Positions 6,394 through 14,208 of a DNA stretch of 18,636 bases are shown piece by piece. Position 1 is the first letter of the stretch; each line of letters opens with the position of its first letter. This DNA comes from CAYYWV01 sp964475385 (GTDB lineage Bacteria; Pseudomonadota; Alphaproteobacteria; JAAXGF01), in assembly GCA_964475385.1 (NCBI GenBank), contig CAYYWV010000054.1, positions 1 through 18,636 of the forward strand, given 5' to 3'. The position numbers and the translations under genes were made by a program. The notes under the pieces are model-generated. The model ran no database searches. It was not told the origin of the DNA and saw only the letters and a program-made list of their open reading frames with translations.

Positions 6394-7733
6394 CGATACT
6401 CGTCGGCCAACGTATACCCCCAGTAGATCGCCCGCAAGTAAAGCGGCCTCAGCGCCGGCAAGGGGAAGCGCATGGGCGCTTCGGTCATCGGCAGCGGGAT
6501 CGTCTCCCGCCCGCCGCCAGTGACGAGGCCCGCGACCGCGCGGCCCGCCCAGGCGGCCAGCGCTACGCCGCTGCCGTGATAGGCGAGCGCGCAGAAGACG
6601 GCGTCCGTCTCGTCGAGCGCCGTCACATGAGGCACCAGGCGGCGCGAAAGGCAGATCAGCCCCCGCCAGAAATGGGTGGTCTCGACCCCCCGCCAAGCGG
6701 GAAACATCTCGCCCAGCCGGCGCTCCATCCAGGCCCGCATGCGCGCCGCGCCGCCGGGGCTCGCGTCGAGCCCGCCGCGCGCGCCGAACAGGAAGCGCCC
6801 GTCGGGCAGCATGCGGAAGTAGAACAGAAGCCGCCGGCTGTCATAGACGATCAGTCGGCTCGTCCAGCCTTGCGCGGCGCGTTCGGCCTCGGTCAAGGGC
6901 CGCGTCGCGATGATGTTGGAGAGCACGGGCAGAAGGCAGGGTTCGAGGGCCGGCGCAAGGGTTGCGCGGGTGAACCCGTTGGTCGCGATCACCACCCGCC
7001 GGGCGGTCAGGCTGGCCCGAGGGGTCCGGAGCCGGTGGCGGCCGCCTTCGCGCTCCCAGGCGATCACCGGGCTCTTCGCATGGACGCGCGCGCCGTGACG
7101 GATCGCGGCCCGGGCGAGGCCGCGGACCAGCTTGAGCGGATGCAGCCCGAACCCGACCGGGCAGAACAGCGCGCCGTGGGCCTCGGGGCCGCGGTAGGCG
7201 CGCTCGGCGAGCGTCTCGCGCGTCCACGCCTCGTGCCGCCGTCCGGTCAGCCGGGTCAGCGCCGCGGCCTCTTCGCGCAGGCCCTCGAGGCGGTTGGGCC
7301 GGTGGGCGACGCAGAGTTCGCCGTCCTCTCCGATATCGGCGTCGATGCCTTCGCTCTCGACCAACGCGCGGACCAGCTCGACCGCCTCGATCCCGGCGGC
7401 GAAGTAACGCCGGGTCTCGGCCTCGCCGTAACGCCGGAGCAATCCGGCAAGCGAGAGCTTGGTCCCGCCGAGCCCGCAGAACCCGCCGTTGCGGCCCGAC
7501 GCGCCCCAGCCCGGCGGTCCGGCTTCGAGCACGCGCACATCGCAGTTCGCGTCGCGCGCGAGGTGAAGCGCCGCTGACAGTCCGGTGTACCCGCCCCCGA
7601 TGATCGCCACGTCGCAGTCCGCATCGCTTTCGAGCGGGTCGCACCCCGCGACCGGGGCGTCTGCGGTGTCCTCCCACAGGCTCGCGACCGGAATCGCCGT
7701 GTCGTAGATCGAGGCGTGGTACAGATCGCCCAT
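6390..7733 (-). CDS. FAD-dependent amine/amino-acid oxidoreductase (DAO family, OrdL/PuuB-like)
   Basis: This 447-residue cytoplasmic flavoenzyme belongs to the D-amino-acid-oxidase fold family. The Rossmann motif GGGYTGLSAALHLA starts at Gly46, with the ribose-binding Glu70 in VLEAG and the FAD-contacting GWGASGRNGG at 75-84. The C-terminal YHGSGVALAAWAGRAVAG (385-402) is the second FAD-binding segment. The GRNGGF signature and an approximately 30-residue N-terminal extension before the Rossmann strand are typical of gamma-glutamylputrescine oxidase and related OrdL proteins, which oxidise an amine to an aldehyde with release of ammonia. The true substrate is not determinable. The ATG at 7733 has GGAGG close upstream (5 bases). 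It overlaps the lipoprotein gene by four bases and is divergent from the iron alcohol dehydrogenase, which could process an aldehyde product. Confidence 0.9.
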   Translation of the reverse strand: MGDLYHASIYDTAIPVASLWEDTADAPVAGCDPLESDADCDVAIIGGGYTGLSAALHLARDANCDVRVLEAGPPGWGASGRNGGFCGLGGTKLSLAGLLRRYGEAETRRYFAAGIEAVELVRALVESEGIDADIGEDGELCVAHRPNRLEGLREEAAALTRLTGRRHEAWTRETLAERAYRGPEAHGALFCPVGFGLHPLKLVRGLARAAIRHGARVHAKSPVIAWEREGGRHRLRTPRASLTARRVVIATNGFTRATLAPALEPCLLPVLSNIIATRPLTEAERAAQGWTSRLIVYDSRRLLFYFRMLPDGRFLFGARGGLDASPGGAARMRAWMERRLGEMFPAWRGVETTHFWRGLICLSRRLVPHVTALDETDAVFCALAYHGSGVALAAWAGRAVAGLVTGGGRETIPLPMTEAPMRFPLPALRPLYLRAIYWGYTLADEYR

Positions 7734-7858
7734 AATCCCTCCGACAGAATGGTTCCCTGTGGCTCGGATATGCTCTAATGGCGCCCGAGTGTAGCGACGC
7801 CCGAGCGCCGGCGATACGCTGTTCCAACCCCCATTCCCGAACGCAGTCGAGGATACTC

Positions 7859-9031
7859 ATGCCGCAGAGGTTCACATTCCACGCTCCGACTCGGATCGTC
7901 TTCGCTCCCGGCCGGCTCGCCAAGATCGGCGACGACGTGGCCCGCCTGGCCGGCCCCGCGGCGCGGGCGCTGATCGTGACCGACCCCGGCGTCGCCGCGC
8001 TCGCCGAGAAGGCGGCCGCCGCTTTGTCCGCGGCCGGCCACCGGGTCGAGACTTTCGCCGAGGTCAAGAGCGACCCCCTCGCCGCCTCGGTCGACGCCGC
8101 CGCCGAGATCGTCCGAAGGAACGAGGTCGGCTGCGTGGTCGGGCTCGGCGGAGGCTCGGCGCTCGACGTCGCCAAGCTCGCCGCCGCGATCGCGGGCGAC
8201 GACAAGCCCGCCGAGCGCTACGCCCTCGGGGCCGAGCCGCTGCCGCGCAAGGGCGCGCCCAGGATCTGCGTTCCGACGACGGCGGGCACCGGCTCCGAAG
8301 CGACCCGAACCGCCGTTTTCACCGACGGCCAGGGCCGCAAGGTCTGGGCCTGGGGCGAAGCCTTGCGCGCCGACCTCGCGCTCCTCGACCCTGAGCTCAC
8401 GGTCGGCATGCCGTCCGCGCTTACCGCGGCGACCGGCGTCGATGCGCTCGTCCACGCCATCGAGGGAACGACCGTGCGCCGCGCCAACCCGGCGAGCGAC
8501 GCGCTTTGCCTGCACGCCATCCGCCTCCTCGCCGGCGGCGCGCTCGCCCGCGCCTGCGCCGCGCCCGACGACATCGAGGCTCGGAGCACGGTCCAGATCG
8601 CGGCGACGCTCGCCGGAATCGGATTCGATGGAACAGGAACAGGGATCGCCCACGCCATGGGGCACGCGCTCGGCGCGCTCGCCGGCGTCCATCACGGCCG
8701 CGCCGTCGGGCTCTGCCTCAACGCCGCGCTCGCCTGGAATGCGGAGGCCGCGCCGGCGCGCCATGCGGCGGTGGCCCGCGCGCTCGGCGTGGCCTGCGAC
8801 GGCCTCGACGAGGCCGAGGCCGCGGCCCGGGCGGCGCCCGCTTTCCGCGCCCTTTTGGAGCGCGTGGGGCTTTCGCTCTCGCTCGCCGACGCCGGCCTCG
8901 GCCCAAGCGACGCCGAGCGACTCGCCGCGCTGACGATGGCGCCCGAGAACGCGCCCATGCGCGAGGCGAACTGCCGCCCGATCGAGGCAAAGGACGCCCG
9001 CGCGCTCGCCGAGCGCCTGCTCTCGCTCTGA
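7859..9031 (+). CDS. Iron-containing alcohol dehydrogenase
   Basis: This 390-residue protein is a group III, metal-dependent NAD(P) alcohol dehydrogenase that interconverts alcohols and aldehydes or ketones in the cytoplasm. The nucleotide-binding GGGS (97-100) within VVGLGGGSALDVAKL and the TTAGTGSEAT segment (140-149) are clear. The expected metal ligands are present: Asp195 and His199 in TGVDALVHAIEG, His265 in IAHAMGHALG, and His279 in the HHG motif. The ATG at 7859 follows GAGGA with about 6 bases of spacing and fits the usual family N-terminus (FTFHAPTRIVFAPG); an in-frame ATG at 7778 gives an unlikely arginine- and cysteine-rich extension. It stands alone on the plus strand, divergent from the FAD oxidase with 125 bases between starts. 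Maleylacetate-reductase-like activity is an alternative within this superfamily. Confidence 0.93.
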   Translation: MPQRFTFHAPTRIVFAPGRLAKIGDDVARLAGPAARALIVTDPGVAALAEKAAAALSAAGHRVETFAEVKSDPLAASVDAAAEIVRRNEVGCVVGLGGGSALDVAKLAAAIAGDDKPAERYALGAEPLPRKGAPRICVPTTAGTGSEATRTAVFTDGQGRKVWAWGEALRADLALLDPELTVGMPSALTAATGVDALVHAIEGTTVRRANPASDALCLHAIRLLAGGALARACAAPDDIEARSTVQIAATLAGIGFDGTGTGIAHAMGHALGALAGVHHGRAVGLCLNAALAWNAEAAPARHAAVARALGVACDGLDEAEAAARAAPAFRALLERVGLSLSLADAGLGPSDAERLAALTMAPENAPMREANCRPIEAKDARALAERLLSL

Positions 9032-9063
9032 GGAATGGCTGGAAGGACGCCTTGCCTTAACGC

Positions 9064-10236
9064 TCAGTCGGCGAAGGCGACCGTATCGGTTCCCGGGAGG
9101 TGGCGAACGACCTCGCAGGAGAACTTGCGCTTCGCGAGAATGGCGCAGGCCCGGCGGGCCGCGCGACGCGAAACGCCGACGAAACGGGCGCGGTAAAGCC
9201 CGCCGTCGCCTTCCTCGACCGGCACGACGACCGCCGCCGCCTTGGCCACGATGCTCGGGATCTGTCTGGTGCTCGCCTTGAGCGCGGCGTAGGCCCCGTC
9301 GATCCGGGTATAAGCGCCGACTTGAATCGCCCAGGGCGCCGCAACCTCGATCGTCGGCTTCGCAAGCGGTGGCGGCGGCGCGTTGCGCGCCTGCTGCACC
9401 GACGAGAACCCGCGATCGAGAAGCCGCGCCATGCGCCGGTCCCTCGCCCGCGGCGTGCGCTCGCCGAGGACGACGGCGATGAGCCGACGGCCCCCTCGTT
9501 CGGCCGAGGTCACCAGGTTGAAGCCCGAGGCCCGAATGTAGCCGGTCTTAAGCCCGTCGACCCCGGCATAGCTGCCGACAAGGCGGTTGTGATTCAGATA
9601 GGTCTTGCCGCGAAAGGTGAAGTATCGCGTCCCAAAGTAATGATAATATTGAGGAAAATCGGAATAGAGGGCGCGCGCGAGCAAGGCCATGTCGGCGGCG
9701 GTCGTGACCTGTCTCCGGTTGGGCAGGCCCGAGGCGTTGCGAAAGCGCGTGCGTCGCATGCCGAGCGCCCGGGCCTTCTTGGTCATCTGCGCGGCGAAGC
9801 GCCACTCTTCGCCGCCCAAGGCCTCGGCGACCACGGTCGCAACGTCGTTCGCCGACTTCACCACGAGCGCGAGAATCGCGTCGTTGACCGAGATCGTTTC
9901 GCCCCTGCGGAGACCGAGCTTGGACTTGGGCTGGCCCGCCGCCCGGGCCGAGACCTTGAACCGCGTCTTGAGCGACACCCGCCCCTCCTCGAGCGCCTCG
10001 AACAAGAGGTAAAGAGTCATTAGCTTCGTAAGAGAAGCGGGGTAATGGCGTTTGTTCGCACGGTATTGGTAAAGAACCGCGCCTGTGTCGGCGTCGACGA
10101 CGATTTCGGCGCGACGGGCTTCGGCCGCTCCGCTTGGAACGAAAAACGATGCGATTACAAGGCTAACGACGAGAAGCGCTATTTTCAGCTTTCGACCCGA
10201 CGCGGCGACCACCCACCCCCGATTCGAAGATACCAC
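9064..10236 (-). CDS. D-alanyl-D-alanine carboxypeptidase (PBP5/DacA type) with SPOR domain
   Basis: This 390-residue periplasmic serine peptidase trims the terminal D-Ala from peptidoglycan stem peptides. After a cytoplasmic start and a hydrophobic segment (18-40, cleavable signal or anchor), the S11 peptidase domain shows all three catalytic motifs: SLTK with Ser68 and Lys71, SAN at 128-130, and KTG at 230-232. Residues about 305-385 form a SPOR domain (WAIQVGAYTRIDGAYAALK near its start), which binds denuded glycan at the septum and suggests a role in division. This replaces the amphipathic C-terminal anchor of E. coli PBP5; the SPOR fusion is common in alphaproteobacteria. The GTG start has AAAGGA 8 bases upstream and lies in the loop of an 8-pair inverted repeat. 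Confidence 0.95.
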   Translation of the reverse strand: MVSSNRGWVVAASGRKLKIALLVVSLVIASFFVPSGAAEARRAEIVVDADTGAVLYQYRANKRHYPASLTKLMTLYLLFEALEEGRVSLKTRFKVSARAAGQPKSKLGLRRGETISVNDAILALVVKSANDVATVVAEALGGEEWRFAAQMTKKARALGMRRTRFRNASGLPNRRQVTTAADMALLARALYSDFPQYYHYFGTRYFTFRGKTYLNHNRLVGSYAGVDGLKTGYIRASGFNLVTSAERGGRRLIAVVLGERTPRARDRRMARLLDRGFSSVQQARNAPPPPLAKPTIEVAAPWAIQVGAYTRIDGAYAALKASTRQIPSIVAKAAAVVVPVEEGDGGLYRARFVGVSRRAARRACAILAKRKFSCEVVRHLPGTDTVAFAD

Positions 10237-10246
10237 CTTTCGAATC
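10221..10246 (-). promoter_or_regulatory. Inverted repeat enclosing the carboxypeptidase start codon
   Basis: GATTCGAA and TTCGAATC form a perfect 8-pair inverted repeat with a 10-base loop. In the minus-strand mRNA the GTG start codon lies inside the loop and the 3' end of the AAAGGA ribosome site enters the stem. It could be a translation-limiting hairpin or, as DNA, a binding site for a dimeric regulator. Either role is inferred. Confidence 0.35.
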
Positions 10247-10439
10247 CTTTATTTGCTCAAAATTAACCATGACGAATCGTCGAAACCCTATCGTCCATTC
10301 TTCGTTTTGTCCATGCCGAAAAGGCATTGCGATCGAGGTCTTTTCGATTCAACCAGACGTCCCTCGCCGGTCCTTAGCGGCCGGCGGCAGCGCCGGCTCC
10401 ACGGACCGCGGTTCGGCCCCCTTTAATATCTCGGCGGCC

Positions 10440-10745
10440 TTAGGCCCCGGGCCCTTTGGCGATCGGCGCGGCCACCGTTTCCCAGCCGTCGCCCGACGCG
10501 ATGCCGCAGGCGACGCCATTGGGCATGGTGACGATGATCGTCCACGTTCCTTTCTCGGACACCACCACCTCGAGAACGCGGCCGCTCGCCGTGACGCCCA
10601 TGGCGATGGGCGCTTCGTTGTAGTTGGTCGAGAGGTGCTTGAGGAAGTCCGAGCGCTTCACGCAAGGCGCAGCCTGCTGGGCAAGCGCGGACCCGGTGAT
10701 GGCGAAGGCGCCGATCAGGGTGGCGAAGAATGCAGTGCGTACCAT
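10440..10745 (-). CDS. Small secreted protein with two cysteines, unknown function
   Basis: The 101-residue protein has a clear signal peptide (residues 1-22, ending GSALA before QQAAP), leaving a mature periplasmic domain of about 79 residues. The mature part holds two cysteines, Cys28 in APCVKRSDF and Cys80 in NGVACGIASG, well placed for a single disulphide. Its order, an N-terminal helix, then ITVxV-like strands (VLEVVVSEKGTWTIIVTM), then a glycine-rich end, resembles unnamed small exported proteins common in alphaproteobacteria. The ATG follows AAAGGA with 7 bases of spacing. It stands alone between the carboxypeptidase and the aldo/keto reductase. I know of no function for it. Confidence 0.8.
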   Translation of the reverse strand: MVRTAFFATLIGAFAITGSALAQQAAPCVKRSDFLKHLSTNYNEAPIAMGVTASGRVLEVVVSEKGTWTIIVTMPNGVACGIASGDGWETVAAPIAKGPGA

Positions 10746-10914
10746 CTTGCGGTCCTTTCCCGTCTGGCCCGCCTGCCGAAACGGGAACGCCGGTGCGGTC
10801 CTGTCGGCCGACGGGTAGGGCGTCCCAGACCATCAGCCTATGAAGACCGCGTGAAAAAACCGTTAACCAAATTTCTCCGGAATCTCCGGGACTTGTCGTG
10901 AATCGTTCCGAGGT

Positions 10915-11919
10915 TCAGCGCAACGCCCGCCCTTCGATCGGATAGGCGGGGTCGTTGTAGCCCGGGGTCGAAGGATGTCCTGGGGCGACCATGCGGTCGA
11001 TCAAGGCCTCGTCCTCGGGCCCGATGGCCACGTCGAGCGCGCCCAGATACTCGGCGAACTGCTCGGCGGTGCGCGGGCCGGCGATCGCCGCGGTCACGAA
11101 ACGGTTGGCGATCACCCAAGCGAAGGCGAACTGCGCCGCGCGGACGCCGCGGCGCTCGGCATGGGCCTTGATCTCTTGGGCGTAGCGGAGCGATTCGGCC
11201 CGGTACTCGCTTTGCAGAATGCGCTTGTCCTTGCGTCCGGCGCGGCTGTCGGGCGGCGGCGGGCGGTCGGGCGCGTACTTGCCGGCGAGCACGCCGCGCG
11301 CGATCGGGCTGTAAGGGACGACGCCGATGCCATAGTGCGCGCAGGCCGGCAGCACCTCGACCTCGGGCTGGCGGTTGAAGGCGTTGTAGTAGGGCTGGCT
11401 CGCCACCGGACGCGGAACGCCGAGCGCGTCGCACAGCCGCACCACCTCGGCGTGGCGCCAGGCGCGGAAGTTCGAGAGTCCGAAGTAGCGCGCCTTGCCC
11501 GCGGCGATGATGTCGCCCACCGCGCGCACGGTCTCGTCGAGCGGCGTCGCCGCGTCCTCGCGGTGGAGGTAGAAAAGGTCCACGTGGTCGAGGCCGAGGC
11601 GGGAGAGGCTCTCGTCGATCGCGCGCATCAGCCAGCGCCGCGACAGCCCGCGCTCGTTCGGCCCCTCGCCCATCGCATTGCCCGCCTTGGTGGCGAGCAC
11701 CCAGTGGTCGCGATTGCCGGCGATGGCGCGGCCGACGATGCGCTCGGTCTCGCCGTCGTTGTACATGTCGGCGGTGTCGATGAAGTTGACGCCGGCGTCA
11801 TAGGCCATCGCGATGATGCGCCGCGCCTCGTCCTCGCCGGTCGCGCCGCCGAACATCATGGTGCCGAGGCAGAGCGGGGAGACCTTCACGCCGCTGTTGC
11901 CGAGGATTCGGTACTCCAT
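10915..11919 (-). CDS. Aldo/keto reductase
   Basis: The protein has 334 residues and a TIM-barrel aldo/keto reductase fold, reducing aldehydes or ketones with NADPH in the cytoplasm. The catalytic tetrad is complete: Asp48 and Tyr53 in FIDTADMY, Lys78 in LATKAG, and His119 in LFYLHRED. The coenzyme-binding C-terminal signature AIAGPRTAEQFAEYLGAL is also present. It begins at an ATG with AGGAGA 7 bases upstream, 33 bases after the stop of the hydratase gene, so it is probably the third gene of the acyl-CoA dehydrogenase-hydratase operon. Its closest general type is the YghZ/Tas-like group with broad specificity. Substrate is unknown; the context suggests a carbonyl intermediate related to the acyl-CoA pathway, or detoxification of one. 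Confidence 0.93.
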   Translation of the reverse strand: MEYRILGNSGVKVSPLCLGTMMFGGATGEDEARRIIAMAYDAGVNFIDTADMYNDGETERIVGRAIAGNRDHWVLATKAGNAMGEGPNERGLSRRWLMRAIDESLSRLGLDHVDLFYLHREDAATPLDETVRAVGDIIAAGKARYFGLSNFRAWRHAEVVRLCDALGVPRPVASQPYYNAFNRQPEVEVLPACAHYGIGVVPYSPIARGVLAGKYAPDRPPPPDSRAGRKDKRILQSEYRAESLRYAQEIKAHAERRGVRAAQFAFAWVIANRFVTAAIAGPRTAEQFAEYLGALDVAIGPEDEALIDRMVAPGHPSTPGYNDPAYPIEGRALR

Positions 11920-11952
11920 CGCCGTCTCTCCTGAGTTCTTAAGCGGCCGCCA

Positions 11953-12828
11953 TCATGCTTCCGGGGCGAAATGCGCGCGTCCCTCCATCGCGACGCCGCC
12001 GTCGGGCCGCTCGGCCCAAAGAACGGCCTCCCGCCCTTCCGGTCCGGGCGCGCCGCAGACCGCAAACGGGGCGGTGTCGAACAACGGCGCGCGCGCTCGG
12101 TAGTCGAAGCCGGCCACCTTGCGTTCCGAAGCCTCGCGGCGCAAGAGATCGAGAAGCAGGGTCGCGATCAACGGGCCGTGGACGACGAGGCCCGGATAGC
12201 CTTCGGTCTCGGTCGCATAAGGCCGATCGTAGTGAATTCGGTGCCCGTTGAAGGTAAGCGCCGAGTAACGGAACAAGAGAACCGGGTCGGGCCGGATCTC
12301 GCGTCGCCAAAGCGCGGCGGCGGGGGGCGCGGCGGGCGGCGGCTCGGGCGCCTGGCCGCGCGGGGCCTCGCGGTAGACGATGTCGTGCTCCTCGACGATC
12401 GCGGGCGCGGCCCCGATCTCGGCGATGCTGTGGCGGACGGTGACGAACACCAGCGCGCCCCGGCGTCCGGTCTTGGGCGCGATCGAGACGATCTCCGAGA
12501 CCCGCCGGGCGCGGACGCCGACCGGAAGCGGCCGGTGGAAGGCGAGCCGGCCGCCAGCCCACATCCGCCGCGGCAGCGCGACCGGCGGCAGAAAGTCCCC
12601 GCGCGCGCCGTGCCCATCGGGCCCCAGCCGGCTCTGGGGGTGGCAATCGAGGAAGTAGAGCCAGTGCCAGGCCGGCGGCAGCGCCGCGCCCGGCCCGGGC
12701 GGCGGGCCATCCCAGTCGAGAGTGGCGGCGAGCCGCGCCGCGGGCCCCGGCGCGATCACGTCCTCGCGGGTCTCGCGCCGCCCGATCCAGGCCGCGAGAT
12801 CGTCGTTGTTCATGGTCGTTCCCGTCAT
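11953..12828 (-). CDS. MaoC/HTD2-type acyl-CoA hydratase (mesaconyl/itaconyl-CoA hydratase-like)
   Basis: The 291-residue protein has a double hot-dog arrangement: an N-terminal FAS1-like dehydratase half (about 8-155, ending EEHDIVYRE) and a C-terminal half with the catalytic-site motif FNGHRIHYDRPYA (193-205), including His196, His199 and Asp201. A proline-rich linker (159-171) joins them. The architecture is that of mesaconyl-C4-CoA hydratase and itaconyl-CoA hydratase, which add water across the double bond of an enoyl-CoA. The ATG at 12828 overlaps the upstream acyl-CoA dehydrogenase stop as TGATG; an ATG five codons later (12813) is also possible. The coupling suggests that it hydrates the enoyl-CoA formed by that dehydrogenase. 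The frame is open far upstream only because of high GC. Confidence 0.88.
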   Translation of the reverse strand: MTGTTMNNDDLAAWIGRRETREDVIAPGPAARLAATLDWDGPPPGPGAALPPAWHWLYFLDCHPQSRLGPDGHGARGDFLPPVALPRRMWAGGRLAFHRPLPVGVRARRVSEIVSIAPKTGRRGALVFVTVRHSIAEIGAAPAIVEEHDIVYREAPRGQAPEPPPAAPPAAALWRREIRPDPVLLFRYSALTFNGHRIHYDRPYATETEGYPGLVVHGPLIATLLLDLLRREASERKVAGFDYRARAPLFDTAPFAVCGAPGPEGREAVLWAERPDGGVAMEGRAHFAPEA

Positions 12829-14030
12829 CAGTAGGACCGCGGCAGGTCGAGCACATGCTCGGCAAGATAGGCGAGGATCAGGTTGGTCGAAAGGGGCGCG
12901 ACCTGGTAGAGCCGCGTTTCGCGGAACTTGCGCTCGACGTCGTACTCCTCGGCGAAGCCGTAGCCGCCGTGGGTCTGGAGACAGGCCTCGGCCGCCGCCC
13001 AAGACGCGTCGGCCGCGAGCAGCTTGGCCATGTTCGCTTCCGCGCCGCAAGGCCGGGCGGCGTCGAACAGGGCGGCGGCCTTGCGCACCATGAGATCGGC
13101 CGCCTCGGTCGCGGCATAGGCGCGAGCGAGCGGAAACTGAATCCCCTGATTGGCTCCGATCGGCCGGCCGAAGACCGTGCGCTCGCGGGCGTAGGCGCAG
13201 GCGCGGTCGAGAAACCAGCGGGCGTCGCCGATGCACTCGGCGGCGATCAGGACGCGCTCGGCGTTCATGCCGTCGAGGATGTAGCGGAAACCCTTTCCTT
13301 CCTCGCCGATCAGGTTCTCGGCCGGCACCTCGAGCCCGTCGAAGACGAGCTCGGTGGTCGCGTGGTTGATCATCATGCGCAAGGGCCGGACCGTAAGCCC
13401 GCGACCCACCGCTTGGCGCAGATCGACGATAAAGACCGAAAGCCCGTCGGTCCGCCGCGCGACCTTGTCCGCAGGCGTCGTGCGCGCGAGCAGCAGCATC
13501 AGGTCCGAGTGTTCGACCCGCGAGATGAACACCTTGCGCCCGTTGACCACATAGACGTCGCCTTGCCGCGCCGCCGTGGTCCGGATCCGCGTGGTGTCCG
13601 AGCCGGCGTCGGGCTCGGTGACGGCGAAGGCCTGGAGCCTGAGGCCGCCGTCGGCGATGCCCGGGAGATAACGCGCCTTCTGCTCGGCCGAGCCGTGGCG
13701 CAGAAGCGTTCCCATCGTGTACATCTGGGCGTGGCAGGCCGCGCCGTTGCAACCCGAACGTTGAATCTCTTCGAGGATCGCTGCGCCCGCGGCGAGCGGC
13801 AGGCCGCTGCCGCCATATTCTTCGGGAATCAAGGCGGCGAGATAGCCGGCCTCCGCCAAGGCGTTCACGAAGGCGGTCGGGTAGGCGCGCTCGCGGTCGC
13901 GCTCGCGCCAGTACGCGCCCGGAAAGCGCGCGCAGATCGCCCGCACCCCGTCGCGGATTTCGGGGAAAGTCTCGCCGAGCGCGATCGTCGGCTCAGCGTC
14001 TTTGGACGCCGGGTCGTGTTCGGCCGTCAT
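12828..14030 (-). CDS. Acyl-CoA dehydrogenase
   Basis: This 400-residue flavoprotein oxidises an acyl-CoA to the trans-2-enoyl-CoA, passing electrons to electron-transfer flavoprotein. The flavin/substrate signature AFAVTEPDAGSDTT (134-147) and the second signature QTHGGYGFAEEYDVER (352-367) are clear. The MCAD-type glutamate position near the C-terminus reads QVAPLST and has no Glu. A glutamate is instead present at the isovaleryl-CoA-dehydrogenase position, Glu258 in MNAERVLIA, so the enzyme should be active with that geometry and may prefer short or branched substrates. The start at 14030 has GGAGG 5 bases upstream; the frame extends upstream to 14402, into the divergent gene, without support. 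It is the first gene of the three-gene operon with the hydratase and the aldo/keto reductase. Confidence 0.93.
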   Translation of the reverse strand: MTAEHDPASKDAEPTIALGETFPEIRDGVRAICARFPGAYWRERDRERAYPTAFVNALAEAGYLAALIPEEYGGSGLPLAAGAAILEEIQRSGCNGAACHAQMYTMGTLLRHGSAEQKARYLPGIADGGLRLQAFAVTEPDAGSDTTRIRTTAARQGDVYVVNGRKVFISRVEHSDLMLLLARTTPADKVARRTDGLSVFIVDLRQAVGRGLTVRPLRMMINHATTELVFDGLEVPAENLIGEEGKGFRYILDGMNAERVLIAAECIGDARWFLDRACAYARERTVFGRPIGANQGIQFPLARAYAATEAADLMVRKAAALFDAARPCGAEANMAKLLAADASWAAAEACLQTHGGYGFAEEYDVERKFRETRLYQVAPLSTNLILAYLAEHVLDLPRSY

Positions 14031-14076
14031 GCTCGCCTCCGCCTCGCGAATGGCCCGCCAAGCCGCGGGGGGTCTC

Positions 14077-14105
14077 ATGATAGGGAGAACGCCGCCCCCG
14101 GTCCA
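14077..14105 (-). promoter_or_regulatory. Candidate promoter of the acyl-CoA dehydrogenase operon
   Basis: On the minus strand TGGACC (14105-14100) and TATCAT (14082-14077) are separated by exactly 17 bases, matching sigma-70 boxes at 4 of 6 positions each. Transcription would start near 14070, giving a leader of about 40 bases. It lies back to back with the candidate promoter of the TerC-type gene. Confidence 0.4.
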
Positions 14106-14141
14106 CGCGTCGGGCGCGATTGGGGGCGCAGCGGGATTTCC

Positions 14142-14170
14142 TTGTGCTCGCCCAGTCGCCTCCTTATGTA
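14142..14170 (+). promoter_or_regulatory. Candidate promoter of the TerC-type gene
   Basis: TTGTGC (14142-14147) and TATGTA (14165-14170) are 17 bases apart. A start near 14177 would leave a leader of about 32 bases before the GTG at 14209. I looked for a manganese-sensing yybP-ykoY riboswitch, often linked to this family, and saw none; the leader is too short for one. Confidence 0.4.
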
Positions 14171-14208
14171 TTCCGAAATCGCGCAGGCAGTTCCGGCGGG
14201 TAGCAGGC

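Noticed and set aside
7778..7858. Upstream ATG for the iron alcohol dehydrogenase
   Set aside because: The extra 27 residues are arginine-, proline- and cysteine-rich and unlike the family N-terminus, and the ATG at 7859 has a ribosome site.
10380..10397. GCCGGC/GCCGGC hairpin downstream of the small secreted protein as a terminator
   Set aside because: Six-pair stem with no T-run following on the minus strand.
11953..13752. 599-codon frame that would fuse the hydratase to a large N-terminal region
   Set aside because: The part upstream of 12828 is an out-of-frame shadow of the acyl-CoA dehydrogenase. The hydratase begins at the TGATG overlap.
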